A stretch of DNA of 64,000 nucleotides, from positions 62,001 to 126,000 of the forward strand of contig NZ_CAUASN010000002.1 in NCBI RefSeq assembly GCF_958431955.1. The letters run 5' to 3'. A program made the translations under genes and the position numbers. The notes beneath the pieces were generated by a model. The model ran no database searches and had not been told where the DNA came from. It worked only from the letters and a program-made list of their open reading frames with translations. Shown piece by piece: positions 8,080 through 16,216 of the stretch. Every line of letters begins with the position of its first letter. The stretch's first letter is position 1. Source of the DNA: an uncultured Adlercreutzia sp. (GTDB lineage Bacteria > Actinomycetota > Coriobacteriia > Coriobacteriales > Eggerthellaceae).

Positions 8080-8830
8080 GCTCGGGGCCTTCGAGGCCGA
8101 GAAGCCCATCCGCTGCGAGCACTGCGGCGCGATGAGGCCTCCCCGCAAGGTGGTCCTCGAAGACGGAACGCCCGTCGAGTTCAACGGCATCCCCGCCTTC
8201 TGGGGGCACGAGGACTGCGGCTGCCCAGGGGCTGTGGCCGAGCGGGAGGCAATCGCCGAGGCCGAGCGGCACAAGGCCGCCAAGGAGCAGGCCGAGGCGA
8301 AAGAGCGCGCCATCGAGAGGGCGGGCATACCCCTCCGCTACCGCGATGCCGCGCACCCTTACGCCGCGAAGATGGCCGCCCTGGCCTCCGAGGGGCAGGG
8401 CTTCTACATCTTCGGCCCAAACGGAACGTGCAAGACCACGCTGGCCATGGCTGCGGCGCTGCAACTCATCGAGACGGGGCGCAGGGTCATGGCCGTGGCC
8501 ACCTACGACCTCATGGACGCGATGCGGAGCCGCAAGGACGAGGACCGCGCCCTCTTCGAGCGGGCGGCCGGCTGCGACGTGCTCATCCTGGACGATCTGG
8601 GCAAGGAGGCCTCAAACACGGCCTACGCCTGCGAGCGCCTGTTCGCCATCATCGACAAGCGCGACAAGGCCATGCTGCCCACCATCGTCACGTCCAACTA
8701 CCGCCTCAGCGAGATAGCCAAGAACATCACCGAGGGGGCGGTCGGCGTGGCCATAGCGTCCCGCCTCGCCTCCTCATGCAAGCAGGTCCCCCTTGAGGGG
8801 CCGGATAGGAGGCTCAATGGCCAAGATTGA
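8057..8830 (+). CDS. DnaC/IstB-like AAA+ helicase loader (257 aa)
   Basis: ATPase that should deliver the host replicative helicase to the phage origin. An N-terminal zinc knuckle (CEHCG about residue 20, CGCPG about residue 54) precedes the AAA+ core: Walker A GPNGTCKTT (about 117-125), Walker B VLILDDLG (about 174), and sensor region TIVTSNYRL (about 210). The residue before the Walker A lysine is Cys rather than the usual Gly, as in some other DnaC-like loaders. It overlaps the initiator-like gene, an arrangement typical of phage replication modules. Confidence 0.85.
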   Translation: MPLTTSSRLGAFEAEKPIRCEHCGAMRPPRKVVLEDGTPVEFNGIPAFWGHEDCGCPGAVAEREAIAEAERHKAAKEQAEAKERAIERAGIPLRYRDAAHPYAAKMAALASEGQGFYIFGPNGTCKTTLAMAAALQLIETGRRVMAVATYDLMDAMRSRKDEDRALFERAAGCDVLILDDLGKEASNTAYACERLFAIIDKRDKAMLPTIVTSNYRLSEIAKNITEGAVGVAIASRLASSCKQVPLEGPDRRLNGQD

Positions 8831-9566
8831 CATCATCGAGTGCCGCGACATGCTGCCGGCGCTCTCCGACATCCCCGACGGCATGGTGGGGATGCTGCTC
8901 ACCGACCCGCCCTATTCGAGCGGCGGCATGTTCCGGGGCGACCGGTCGGGCGCAACGTCCGAGAAGTACCAGACCAACGATGCGGCCAAGAAGCCGGAGT
9001 TCTACGGGGACAGCCGTGACGAGCGCAGCTTCGTGCTGTGGTCGGTGCTCTGGATGGGCGAGTGCTACAGGGCGATGGCCGACGGTGCCAGCGCCATCGT
9101 CTTCTCGGATTGGAGGCAGCTGGCCAACGTCACCGACGCGATTCAGGCTGCGGGCTTCGTCTTTCGTGGCATCATCCCGTGGCGCAAGACCGCCGCGCGG
9201 CCTCAGCCCAACAGCTTCCGCAACGAGTGCGAGTACGCGGTCTGGGCGACCAAGGGGGCGATAGACCGCACGCCCGTGGCCGGTGCCAAGTACCTGCCCG
9301 GCGCGTACAAGTTCGCAGCCCCCTCAGGCGAAGGGCGCATCCACTCCACCCAGAAGCCGCTGAACCTCATCAAGGCGCTCATGGAGATCGCCGACGAGGG
9401 CGCGATAGTGCTGGATCCCTTCATGGGGTCGGGAACCACGGCGGTGGCGGCCATCGAGACGGGGCGGCACTTCATCGGGTACGAACTCAGCCCGGAATAC
9501 TGCGCCCTGGCCAATGAGCGCGTCGCCCGCGCGAAATCTGCGGGGGGGGGTGGCTTAAATGGCTAA
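8817..9566 (+). CDS. DNA methyltransferase, DPPY beta-class (adenine-N6 or cytosine-N4, 249 aa)
   Basis: Has the two hallmarks of amino-methyltransferases in beta-class order: catalytic DPPY (LTDPPYSSG, about residues 31-39) near the N-terminus and the SAM-binding DPFMGSGTT (about 200-208) near the C-terminus. The target-recognition region lies between them. ATG 8817 follows TAGGAGG. It probably protects phage DNA from host restriction. A G8 tract (9542-9549) sits at the 3' end, where slippage would only alter the last few residues and the start context of the next gene. Confidence 0.88.
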   Translation: MAKIDIIECRDMLPALSDIPDGMVGMLLTDPPYSSGGMFRGDRSGATSEKYQTNDAAKKPEFYGDSRDERSFVLWSVLWMGECYRAMADGASAIVFSDWRQLANVTDAIQAAGFVFRGIIPWRKTAARPQPNSFRNECEYAVWATKGAIDRTPVAGAKYLPGAYKFAAPSGEGRIHSTQKPLNLIKALMEIADEGAIVLDPFMGSGTTAVAAIETGRHFIGYELSPEYCALANERVARAKSAGGGGLNG

Positions 9567-9936
9567 GGTCACTACTCTGCCGGCCATGTACCAGCCGATG
9601 ATGGGCAAGCCGTCCGTGAGGATGGCGCGGTGCGCGGTGTGCGGCCGCACGTGGCCGCTTGAGCAGCACCATGTGGTGTTCCGAAGCGCCGGCAAGATGT
9701 TCGTGGAGGGGCGCGAGATCGAGAAGCCGACCATCACGCTCTGCGGCTTCGGCAACAACCTGCAAGACGCGGACGGCCGCGAATACTGCCACGGCCTCGC
9801 CCACCATCGACGGCTCTACTTCCGCTGGGTCGATGATGACGCGATAGCCTGCGCGGGCCATTGGGAGTACATCCGCCTGGACGAGGCGTGCGACTACCTC
9901 ACCGCCCTCAGGATGGACGGATGGAGGCCGCTATGA
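9559..9936 (+). CDS. HNH-like zinc-binding nuclease-type protein (125 aa)
   Basis: Starts inside the methylase stop region (eight-base overlap). Residues 24-45 contain CAVCGRTWPLEQHHVVF, an HNH-type C-x2-C...HH core, followed by TLCGFGNN and YCHGLAHHRRLYFR, giving further potential zinc ligands. It therefore resembles HNH endonucleases or their inactive recombination-associated relatives. It is located between two methylases, so a DNA-processing role is likely. Confidence 0.65.
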   Translation: MAKVTTLPAMYQPMMGKPSVRMARCAVCGRTWPLEQHHVVFRSAGKMFVEGREIEKPTITLCGFGNNLQDADGREYCHGLAHHRRLYFRWVDDDAIACAGHWEYIRLDEACDYLTALRMDGWRPL

Positions 9937-10214
9937 GCTTCGGAATGAGAGACCGAGACTGGGTCGACCCGCCCGAACCGCCCACGTTCCGCGCCCACTG
10001 CGGAGACTGCAACCACTTCCACGAGTGCCCCTGCGGCGCCCATGGCTTCTGTGACGAGATCGGCGAGTTCGTTGAACCCGATAGCGTCGTGACCGTCGGG
10101 AATGACTGCGATGCCTTCGACGCTGCGGCCAGCTTCGATCCCGATTGGGAGGTCTGGGAGGCGGCCGACCAAGCCTATGACCTCATGCGAGACCTGCAAA
10201 TGGAGGAGGAATGA
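9933..10214 (+). CDS. Small cysteine-rich protein, probable zinc knuckle (93 aa)
   Basis: ATG 9933 overlaps the previous stop (ATGA). Residues 22-45 hold HCGDC...HECPCGAHGFC, a cluster of cysteines and histidines likely to bind one zinc. The remainder is acidic and helical. Phages often carry such small proteins next to DNA methylases; function unknown. Its end overlaps the C5-methylase start. Confidence 0.6.
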   Translation: MSFGMRDRDWVDPPEPPTFRAHCGDCNHFHECPCGAHGFCDEIGEFVEPDSVVTVGNDCDAFDAAASFDPDWEVWEAADQAYDLMRDLQMEEE

Positions 10215-11665
10215 ACTACATCAGCCTTTTCAGCGGCATAGAGGCCGCCTCCGTGGCCTGGGCTTCCCTCGGTTGGAACCCCGTGGCCTTCTCGGAGATC
10301 GAGCCGTTCTGCTGCGACCTGCTAGCAAAGCGATTCCCGGACGTGCCCAACTTGGGAGACGTGGCCGGGGTTGACTGGACCGAATACGAAGGGAGCGTCG
10401 ATGTTGTCATCGGAGGAAGCCCGTGCCAAGCGTTCAGCATGGCAGGGCGAAGACTTGGACTTATGGACGAGCGAGGTCAGCTCATGCTTGAGTTCGTCCG
10501 CTGTGTTAGAGAAGCTAAGCCCCGCTGGGTCATCTGGGAGAACGTCCCCGGAGTTCTGTCACAGGACGAAGGGCGAGCCTTTGGCACCCTCCTCGGGGAG
10601 TTGGAAGACTGCGGGTATGCTCTCGCGTGGCGAGTGCTGGACGCTCAGTTCTTCGGAGTACCCCAGAGAAGGCGCCGTGTGTTTCTTGTCGGACATCCTG
10701 TGCCCGGATGCGCCGCAGGAGTACTTTTTGAGCCCGACTGCATGCGAGGGGATAATCCGTCGAGCCGAGAGGCGCGGGCGCTCCTTGCCGCCGGTGCTCA
10801 AGACCGCCCTGCAGGAAGCTATACGCTCAAGCTGCGCCATACCGGATCGCCTTGCCCAGGGGGGGGTTCTGGGCCTCTGATTCAGGACGATCTGAGCGCG
10901 ACGCTTGCCACTAGCCAAGACCAGGTGCTGTTCCAGTCCAACGTGCTGCCGATCGACACCACCCAGGTGACCGACCCCAGGAACGGCAGCAACCCCCAGT
11001 GGGGAGACCCCTGCCACACCATGAGCGCCCAGGGGCACACCCCTGCGGTGTGCATCGGATTCAGCGCGGGGCAGTCAGCCACGGCGGGATCCGTTGCCGC
11101 GCAGGACGAGGTGGCCCCCACCCTGAGGGCGGCCGAATCGGGAACGAACCAGGTGCCGAGCGTTGCCTACGCCATAAGCGGCAACATCATCGGCCGCGAG
11201 GAGAAGAATGGCGGCCACCACCTGGGCATCGAGGACGATGGGGCGATGTTCACCCTCACGACCGCCGACCGCCACGCCGTGTGCATGGCATCAGGTCAGG
11301 CACATGCGGAGATCGAGGAGGAACTTGCACCCTGCCAAGCGTCGAGGCAGTACAAGGACCCGCCCATCGTGAGCCTGTCGAACGGCGACGATGTAGTCGG
11401 AACGCTGTGCGCAAGAGACTACAAGGGCATCGGCTCGCAATACGTAAACGAGGGCAAGGTCATCACAGCCGAAACACCGAGCGGCTACATAGTGCGCCGA
11501 CTCATGCCCGTGGAGTGCGAGCGCCTGCAAGGCTTCCCCGACGGATGGACCGATTTGGGAGGCACCCCCGACGCTCCCCGCTACAAGGCATGCGGCAACT
11601 CCATGGCCGTGCCCGTAATCAACCACATAGGCCGCCGCATCGAAGCGGTGGACTCGATCTTCTAG
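10211..11665 (+). CDS. DNA cytosine-C5 methyltransferase (484 aa)
   Basis: Carries the ordered C5-methylase motifs: I (ISLFSGIEAASVAW, residues 4-17), IV with catalytic Cys (GGSPCQAFSMAGRR, about 68-81), VI (WENVPGVL, about 112-119), VIII (FGVPQRRRRVFLVG, about 152-165) and X near the C-terminus (YKACGNSMAVPVINHIG, about 455-471). A 250-residue target-recognition segment sits between VIII and IX. It probably modifies phage DNA against restriction. A G8 tract (10,859-10,866) early in that segment would switch the enzyme off if it slipped. A second long frame overlaps motifs IV to VIII (see 10401-10880). Confidence 0.93.
   Translation: MNYISLFSGIEAASVAWASLGWNPVAFSEIEPFCCDLLAKRFPDVPNLGDVAGVDWTEYEGSVDVVIGGSPCQAFSMAGRRLGLMDERGQLMLEFVRCVREAKPRWVIWENVPGVLSQDEGRAFGTLLGELEDCGYALAWRVLDAQFFGVPQRRRRVFLVGHPVPGCAAGVLFEPDCMRGDNPSSREARALLAAGAQDRPAGSYTLKLRHTGSPCPGGGSGPLIQDDLSATLATSQDQVLFQSNVLPIDTTQVTDPRNGSNPQWGDPCHTMSAQGHTPAVCIGFSAGQSATAGSVAAQDEVAPTLRAAESGTNQVPSVAYAISGNIIGREEKNGGHHLGIEDDGAMFTLTTADRHAVCMASGQAHAEIEEELAPCQASRQYKDPPIVSLSNGDDVVGTLCARDYKGIGSQYVNEGKVITAETPSGYIVRRLMPVECERLQGFPDGWTDLGGTPDAPRYKACGNSMAVPVINHIGRRIEAVDSIF
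10401..10880 (+). CDS. Nested +1-frame ORF inside the C5-methylase gene (159 aa, possible overprinted gene)
   Basis: A 480-base frame with no stops lies wholly inside the methylase gene. It has an ATG at 10401 and a GGGAG ribosome binding site six bases upstream. The product contains GRTSPEFCH, GECWTLSSSEY, CFLSDIL and YFLSPTACEGIIRRAERRG, a pattern I recognise from hypothetical proteins annotated next to C5-methylases in many unrelated phages. It could be a real overprinted gene, or a frame echo of conserved methylase motifs: the FGVPQRRRRVFLVG stretch forces part of the alternative sequence. The ribosome binding site and length favour expression, but evidence is incomplete. Confidence 0.45.
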   Translation: MLSSEEARAKRSAWQGEDLDLWTSEVSSCLSSSAVLEKLSPAGSSGRTSPEFCHRTKGEPLAPSSGSWKTAGMLSRGECWTLSSSEYPREGAVCFLSDILCPDAPQEYFLSPTACEGIIRRAERRGRSLPPVLKTALQEAIRSSCAIPDRLAQGGVLGL

Positions 11666-11675
11666 GAGGAAATTG

Positions 11676-11990
11676 ATGGAAGAGATCACGCTGCCCGTAG
11701 GGGTTCAAGCCGACATAGACGAGGCATTCTGCTACCGAGAGGACAAAAGCTACCAAGACCGCGCGCATGAGTACCTTGAGCGGTACGAGGTGGCGAGAGG
11801 CTACCGCGACACAGCCGTGCAGGCCGTGGTGACCGATCTTGCCAAGCGCGCATTCATGGCGGGAGCCGAGGGACGTGAGAAGTTCGACACCAAGGAAGAA
11901 CTTGGGGAGATTCGAGCCGAACTGCTGGAAACCGCAGCCAAGTGCACCCGCGCGGCCATAATCGTCGGGGGGGGGTTCACTGATGACTAG
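11676..11990 (+). CDS. Hypothetical prophage protein (104 aa)
   Basis: ATG 11676 follows TAGGAGGAAATTG, a clear ribosome binding site, ten bases after the methylase. The protein is helical and soluble. It ends with an Ile/Val-Gly-rich stretch encoded by a G9 tract (11,967-11,975), where slippage would change only the last few residues. No family was recognised. It overlaps the next gene by eight bases. Confidence 0.6.
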   Translation: MEEITLPVGVQADIDEAFCYREDKSYQDRAHEYLERYEVARGYRDTAVQAVVTDLAKRAFMAGAEGREKFDTKEELGEIRAELLETAAKCTRAAIIVGGGFTDD

Positions 11991-12534
11991 CCGAACCAGC
12001 GACCGCGTGTGTATGCTTGAGCTCAACACGGACATGACGCGCATCGTCTGCTCCAAATGCGGGTGGGAGGTGCCAGCCGGCACCAACCCCAACACCGTGA
12101 GGGAATGCGGAGGATGCGAGAGGGTGGTGGCCTACGGAGACATCCCCCGCCTCTACCTCATCGGGCCTGTCACGGGTAAGCCGAACGACAACAGGGAGAC
12201 CTTCAGGGCAGTCCGCGCCATCCTGCGCAAGGACGGCTACGAGTGCGACTGCCCGCACCACTACATCGAGCAGGGAACCGAATGGGGCAAGGCTATGCGC
12301 ACCAGCATCCGCCAGATGCTCGCGAACGACGGCCAGAGCACCATCCCGCTGTACGACGGCATCGCCATGCTGGACGGATGGGAGCGGAGCCGTGGCGCGA
12401 AGATCGAGCACGACATCGCCGAGGCGCTGGGCATGCCCTGCCGCCCGTGGAGGGAATGGCTCAGCCCCGCAGCGCCCGCAGCCACGATGGCGAACGCGCC
12501 CGCACCCCAGCCGCTGCTGGCACCGTGCTGCTAG
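11983..12534 (+). CDS. DUF4406-like protein with N-terminal zinc ribbon (183 aa)
   Basis: Residues 20-45 hold two CxxC knuckles (CSKCGWEV, CGGCERV), a small zinc ribbon. Residues 56-160 match the DUF4406 fold related to nucleoside 2-deoxyribosyltransferases: YLIGPVTGKPNDN at its start, then YDGIAMLDGWERSRGAKIEHDIAEALG, containing the usual D...E residues. Phage DUF4406 proteins may act on nucleotides or nucleotide signals, but the activity is not established. The zinc ribbon is an addition to the basic domain. Confidence 0.75.
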   Translation: MTSRTSDRVCMLELNTDMTRIVCSKCGWEVPAGTNPNTVRECGGCERVVAYGDIPRLYLIGPVTGKPNDNRETFRAVRAILRKDGYECDCPHHYIEQGTEWGKAMRTSIRQMLANDGQSTIPLYDGIAMLDGWERSRGAKIEHDIAEALGMPCRPWREWLSPAAPAATMANAPAPQPLLAPCC

Positions 12535-12546
12535 GGGGCGGACGCG

Positions 12547-12870
12547 ATGCCCATGGAGCGCCACCGCTACCCGAAGGACTGGAAGCAGATAGCAGCCCAG
12601 GTGAAGGAGGAGGCGGGGTGGAAGTGCGAGGAGTGCGGGAAGCAGTGCCGCAGGCCGGGAGAGCCGCTGGACACGCACCGCAGGACGCTCACCGTGCACC
12701 ACATCGACCACACGCCTGAGAACTGCGAGAGGTCCAACCTCGTCGCCCTGTGCGCCCCCTGCCACCTGCGCGCGGACAAGGAGCACCACGCCCAGACCCG
12801 CAAGCGCAGGCGGGAGGAGTACCGGCGACACATGGCGGAACATGCCAATGCGGCCGATCGGGCTTCTTGA
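12547..12870 (+). CDS. HNH endonuclease (107 aa)
   Basis: Residues 25-85 form a classical HNH domain: WKCEECGKQC (two zinc cysteines), TVHHIDHTPENCERSNLVALCAPCH (catalytic His, Asn and second zinc pair). The position just before the terminase gene is the usual one for HNH proteins that stimulate terminase cleavage in cos-type siphophages. This suggests this phage packages by the cos mechanism, which is an inference from context. Confidence 0.88.
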   Translation: MPMERHRYPKDWKQIAAQVKEEAGWKCEECGKQCRRPGEPLDTHRRTLTVHHIDHTPENCERSNLVALCAPCHLRADKEHHAQTRKRRREEYRRHMAEHANAADRAS

Positions 12871-12912
12871 ATCTTTCCTTCTTCCCCGGTCGCGCCGCGA
12901 CCCTCCTCTACC

Positions 12913-12950
12913 GGAGCCGCCTTCCCTAGGGCGGCTCCCTTACGTTTTGC
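12913..12950 (+). terminator. Probable rho-independent terminator
   Basis: GGAGCCGCC (12913-12921) pairs perfectly with GGCGGCTCC (12930-12938) across an eight-base loop, and is followed by CTTACGTTTT. It separates the early and DNA-processing genes from the packaging genes, so the structural region probably has its own promoter or depends on antitermination. Confidence 0.65.
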
Positions 12951-12991
12951 GACACATCCAAGAGAATCACCGCCAAGATAGGAGGACCGCC

Positions 12992-13138
12992 ATGCCGCTC
13001 AGCCAGATGAAGTGCTGCAAGTGCGGGGGCATGATGCCGGTGCGCCGCAGGCGCGGCCACCTGCGCAAGCGCAACCACATCAAGACCATGTGGTGCCCTT
13101 GGTGCAAGCGCGTCACACAGCACAGGGAACGCTTCTAG
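12992..13138 (+). CDS. Small zinc-ribbon protein (48 aa)
   Basis: Short gene with a strong ribosome binding site (AGGAGG, seven bases before ATG 12992). It contains CCKCGG and CPWCKRV motifs about 28 residues apart, separated by a basic stretch (RRRRGHLRKRNH), so it should bind one zinc and nucleic acid. Its stop overlaps the GTG of the terminase gene. Similar tiny zinc proteins occur upstream of terminases in Gram-positive phages; function unknown. Confidence 0.7.
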   Translation: MPLSQMKCCKCGGMMPVRRRRGHLRKRNHIKTMWCPWCKRVTQHRERF

Positions 13139-14790
13139 TGCTCACCGCCCCCCAGGAGAAATACTGCCAGGCCCGCGCCCGTGGGCTTTCACAGCGCCAA
13201 GCGTACCGCGAGGCCTACCCGAAGTCTGTCAAGTGGAAGGACTCGGCGGTGGACTCGCAGGCTTGCCGCCTTGAGAAGCTGCCCAAGGTTTCCGCAAGGG
13301 TCAAGGAATTGCAGGATGCGGCCGCAGAGCAGGCTGTCGCGTCGCGTGCGGCCGTCATCAACCGAATGGCGGCCCTGAACGCCCATGCATCCAAGATAGC
13401 CGTGGAGAGGGCGCGAGAGGGCTTCATCGACAAGGCGGCCACCGATGCAATGATGGCCACAGGCTCCAAGCTGCTGGACGTGCTGCCCGACGATACGGGC
13501 AAGGCTGACGGCATCCTGAGGGTGTACGACTTCGGGCTGCTCATCGGGCGCGCCTTCATCGACCTGCACCGCTCCATCATCGCCCACGAGTTCGAGGAGA
13601 TATGGGAGGAAGGCGGGCGCGGCTCGCTCAAGACCAGCCACATCGCCACCGAGATCGTGAACGGCGTGACCACCGTGCAGGGGCGCAATGCCCTCTGCAT
13701 GCGCAACCGGACGAACAAGCTGCGCACCTCCGTCTATGCGGAGATCAAGAAGGCCGCCCGGAGGATGGGCGTGGCCGACGAGTTCACATGGGGCAAGTCG
13801 CCCCTGCAGGCCGTGCACAGGCCGACGGGCAACGTGATCTACTTCTTCGGGGCGGACAACGTGAACCCTGAGGACTCCCCTCTCAAGGGCCTGGCGCCCG
13901 AGGAGGGCTATATCGCATATGTGTGGTTCGAGGAGGCCAGCCAGTTCCCCGGCTACCGCTACGTCCGCAACGTGAAGCAGACGGTGCTGCGCGGCGGCGG
14001 CGACCTGCCCACGTGGACCTTCCTCAGCTACAACCCGCCCATATCAGCCAACGCATGGGTCAACCGCGAGAGCAAGCAGCCCCAGGAGGGCCGCACCGTG
14101 CACCGATCGCACTGGACGGATGCGCCGAGGGCGTGGCTGGGCGAGGCGTTCATCGCCGTGGCCGAAGCACTCAAGGCGCGCAACCCCAAGGCGTACCGTC
14201 ACGAGTACGACGGCGAGGCCACGGGCACGGGAGCCAACGTCATCGACCCTGAGATCATCGAGGTGCGCCCCATCACTGACGAGGAGCGCGAGGCGCTGGA
14301 CAACATAGCCCACGGGGTAGATGCCGGCAGCGTCCACCCGTGGGTTCACGAGCGCGTGGCCTATGACGTGGACGAGCACGTGCTGTGGTTCCTCGATGAG
14401 GACAGCGCCACGGGCAGCGAGGCGCACGACACGAAGACCGCGCCGCTTCTGGCCGAGAGGCTTGAGGAATGGGACGAGGAGGATGCAGACCTCTGGTGCG
14501 ACAGCGCGGCCAAGGGCATGATCCTGTACTACCAGCAGCAGGGGCTTCACGCGCGCAAGGCCTACAAGCAGGGCGTGAACTCCCCAAGCGAGCGCGTGCG
14601 GTGGTTCAACCGCCTCACCAAGATCGTCATCGACCCGAACACCTGCCCGCTCGCGGCTGAGCAGATTCCCGCCCTTGAGTACGTCATAACCCCGTCGGGC
14701 GACATTACGGAGACACTGCCAAAGGTAGACGATGACACGCTGGACGCTGCGGGCTACGCGGCATCCGTATGGATTAGGCAGGGGTTATAG
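13138..14790 (+). CDS. Terminase, fused small-subunit-like and large-subunit domains (550 aa)
   Basis: Packages phage DNA into procapsids. GTG 13138 overlaps the preceding stop. Residues 1-115 resemble a Terminase_2 small subunit (LTAPQEKYCQARARGLSQRQAYREAYP helix-turn-helix start, then a helical oligomerisation region). Residues 140-550 are a Terminase_3-type large subunit: Walker A GGRGSLKTS (about 157-165), Walker B YVWFEEASQF (about 261-270), coupling motif FLSYNPP, and nuclease aspartates in HGVDAGSVHPWV and DLWCDSA. Normally these are two genes; here no stop or start separates them. Confidence 0.88.
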   Translation: MLTAPQEKYCQARARGLSQRQAYREAYPKSVKWKDSAVDSQACRLEKLPKVSARVKELQDAAAEQAVASRAAVINRMAALNAHASKIAVERAREGFIDKAATDAMMATGSKLLDVLPDDTGKADGILRVYDFGLLIGRAFIDLHRSIIAHEFEEIWEEGGRGSLKTSHIATEIVNGVTTVQGRNALCMRNRTNKLRTSVYAEIKKAARRMGVADEFTWGKSPLQAVHRPTGNVIYFFGADNVNPEDSPLKGLAPEEGYIAYVWFEEASQFPGYRYVRNVKQTVLRGGGDLPTWTFLSYNPPISANAWVNRESKQPQEGRTVHRSHWTDAPRAWLGEAFIAVAEALKARNPKAYRHEYDGEATGTGANVIDPEIIEVRPITDEEREALDNIAHGVDAGSVHPWVHERVAYDVDEHVLWFLDEDSATGSEAHDTKTAPLLAERLEEWDEEDADLWCDSAAKGMILYYQQQGLHARKAYKQGVNSPSERVRWFNRLTKIVIDPNTCPLAAEQIPALEYVITPSGDITETLPKVDDDTLDAAGYAASVWIRQGL

Positions 14791-14791
14791 C

Positions 14792-16216
14792 ATGGCAGAG
14801 GAGCGCGGCACTTTCGCCTTCGCAATCGAATGGCTCAAGATGATGGGCTACCATCCCGACACCCGCATGAGCGGAATCATCGGGAAATACTGGGGCTGGT
14901 ACACGGCCGACAACAACTGGTATCACTACAGCGTGAGCAGGAATATGCGCCGCTTCCGCGTTGACCGCGAGACGCTGCACCCTGCGGCACTGGCGGCGGA
15001 AGCGTGGAGCGACCTGCTGATGAACGAGAAGCTGGGCATCACCGCCGAGGACGAGGGGATGCAGAAAGTCATAGCCGCCCACTTCGGCGGCTTCGGCGTG
15101 AACCAGGCCGACTTCGTTACCCGCTCCTTCGCCCTCGGCACAGGGGGATGGGCCTGCGGGGTCTATGACGTTTCGGACGATGGCATGCTCCACCCCGATG
15201 CGCGCGTGGAGATCGAGGACTACGAGGCGCACCAGTGCCTCCCCCTCACGTGGTCTGCTGACAGCTGCACGCAGTGCGCGTTCGTGACACGGGTGGAGCT
15301 GGACGGCCGCGACTATGACCAATGCCAAGCCCACGTGCTGCTGGACGGCACCTACCACATCCTCACGCAGCTGTTCGACATCAAGAGCCACCGCATGGTG
15401 TTCCCTGAGAGCGTTATCGCAGACCTCGACACCAAGAGCACCGAGCAGACCTTCGCGCTCGTGAAACCCGCCGTCCCGAATCCCCATTTCAGCTATTGCG
15501 CAATGGGCGCCAGCATCTTCGAGAAGGGCATCAGCGCCATCAAAGCCACCGACGAGGCGCTCACCAGCCTGCTGGTGCACATGCGAGTCGGCCGCCCCAA
15601 GATGTTCGTGACCGACACCATGATCGAGAAGAAGACCAAGAAGGACGCGAACGGCAACAAGGTCACCGAGTACGCCGCATTCGGTGAGGCCGATGACACC
15701 GTGTTCCGCACGCCTCCCGGCGAGGAGGGCACTGACCCGATGAAGGTGGTGCATCCCGAAATGCGCGTGGCCGACAACGAGGCAGCCATCAACGCCGGCC
15801 TCAAGATGCTCTCCCTCACCTGCGGGCTTGGGGACAACTACTGGGCATGGGACCACAAGGACGGCCTGAAAACGGCCACCGAGGTGGTGAGCGATTCCAG
15901 CATGCTGGCCAGAACGCTCAGGAAGCACCAGAACGCCCTCAGCGGCTCCATCACCACGCTGGTGCGCGGCGTGGCGGGCGTTTGCAAGGGCATCTGCGGC
16001 ACAGCGGTGGACACGCAGGCAGCGGTCTCCATCGACTTCGATGACAGCGTCATCACCGACACGCAGACGGACAAGAACATGGCGCTCACCGAGATCAGCA
16101 TGCTGGGCATCCCCGCCCTCAAGCGCAAGTACCTCGTGGACTACTGCGGATTCAACGAGGAGGATGCAGCGGCCGCCGTGCCCGACCAGGCCGCAGCAAT
16201 AGATCCGGGCTTCTAA
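14792..16216 (+). CDS. Phage portal protein (474 aa)
   Basis: Forms the dodecameric DNA channel at the capsid vertex. Position directly after terminase, length near 470 residues, and sequence style (WYHYSVSRNMRRFRVDRETLHPAALAAEAWSDLLMNE near the start; Gly- and Thr-rich middle; GLKTATEVVSDSSMLARTLRKHQNAL stem-helix region around 365-390) match A118/SPP1-type portals. ATG 14792 is three bases after the terminase stop. The gene end and the next start share 16216. Confidence 0.85.
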   Translation: MAEERGTFAFAIEWLKMMGYHPDTRMSGIIGKYWGWYTADNNWYHYSVSRNMRRFRVDRETLHPAALAAEAWSDLLMNEKLGITAEDEGMQKVIAAHFGGFGVNQADFVTRSFALGTGGWACGVYDVSDDGMLHPDARVEIEDYEAHQCLPLTWSADSCTQCAFVTRVELDGRDYDQCQAHVLLDGTYHILTQLFDIKSHRMVFPESVIADLDTKSTEQTFALVKPAVPNPHFSYCAMGASIFEKGISAIKATDEALTSLLVHMRVGRPKMFVTDTMIEKKTKKDANGNKVTEYAAFGEADDTVFRTPPGEEGTDPMKVVHPEMRVADNEAAINAGLKMLSLTCGLGDNYWAWDHKDGLKTATEVVSDSSMLARTLRKHQNALSGSITTLVRGVAGVCKGICGTAVDTQAAVSIDFDDSVITDTQTDKNMALTEISMLGIPALKRKYLVDYCGFNEEDAAAAVPDQAAAIDPGF

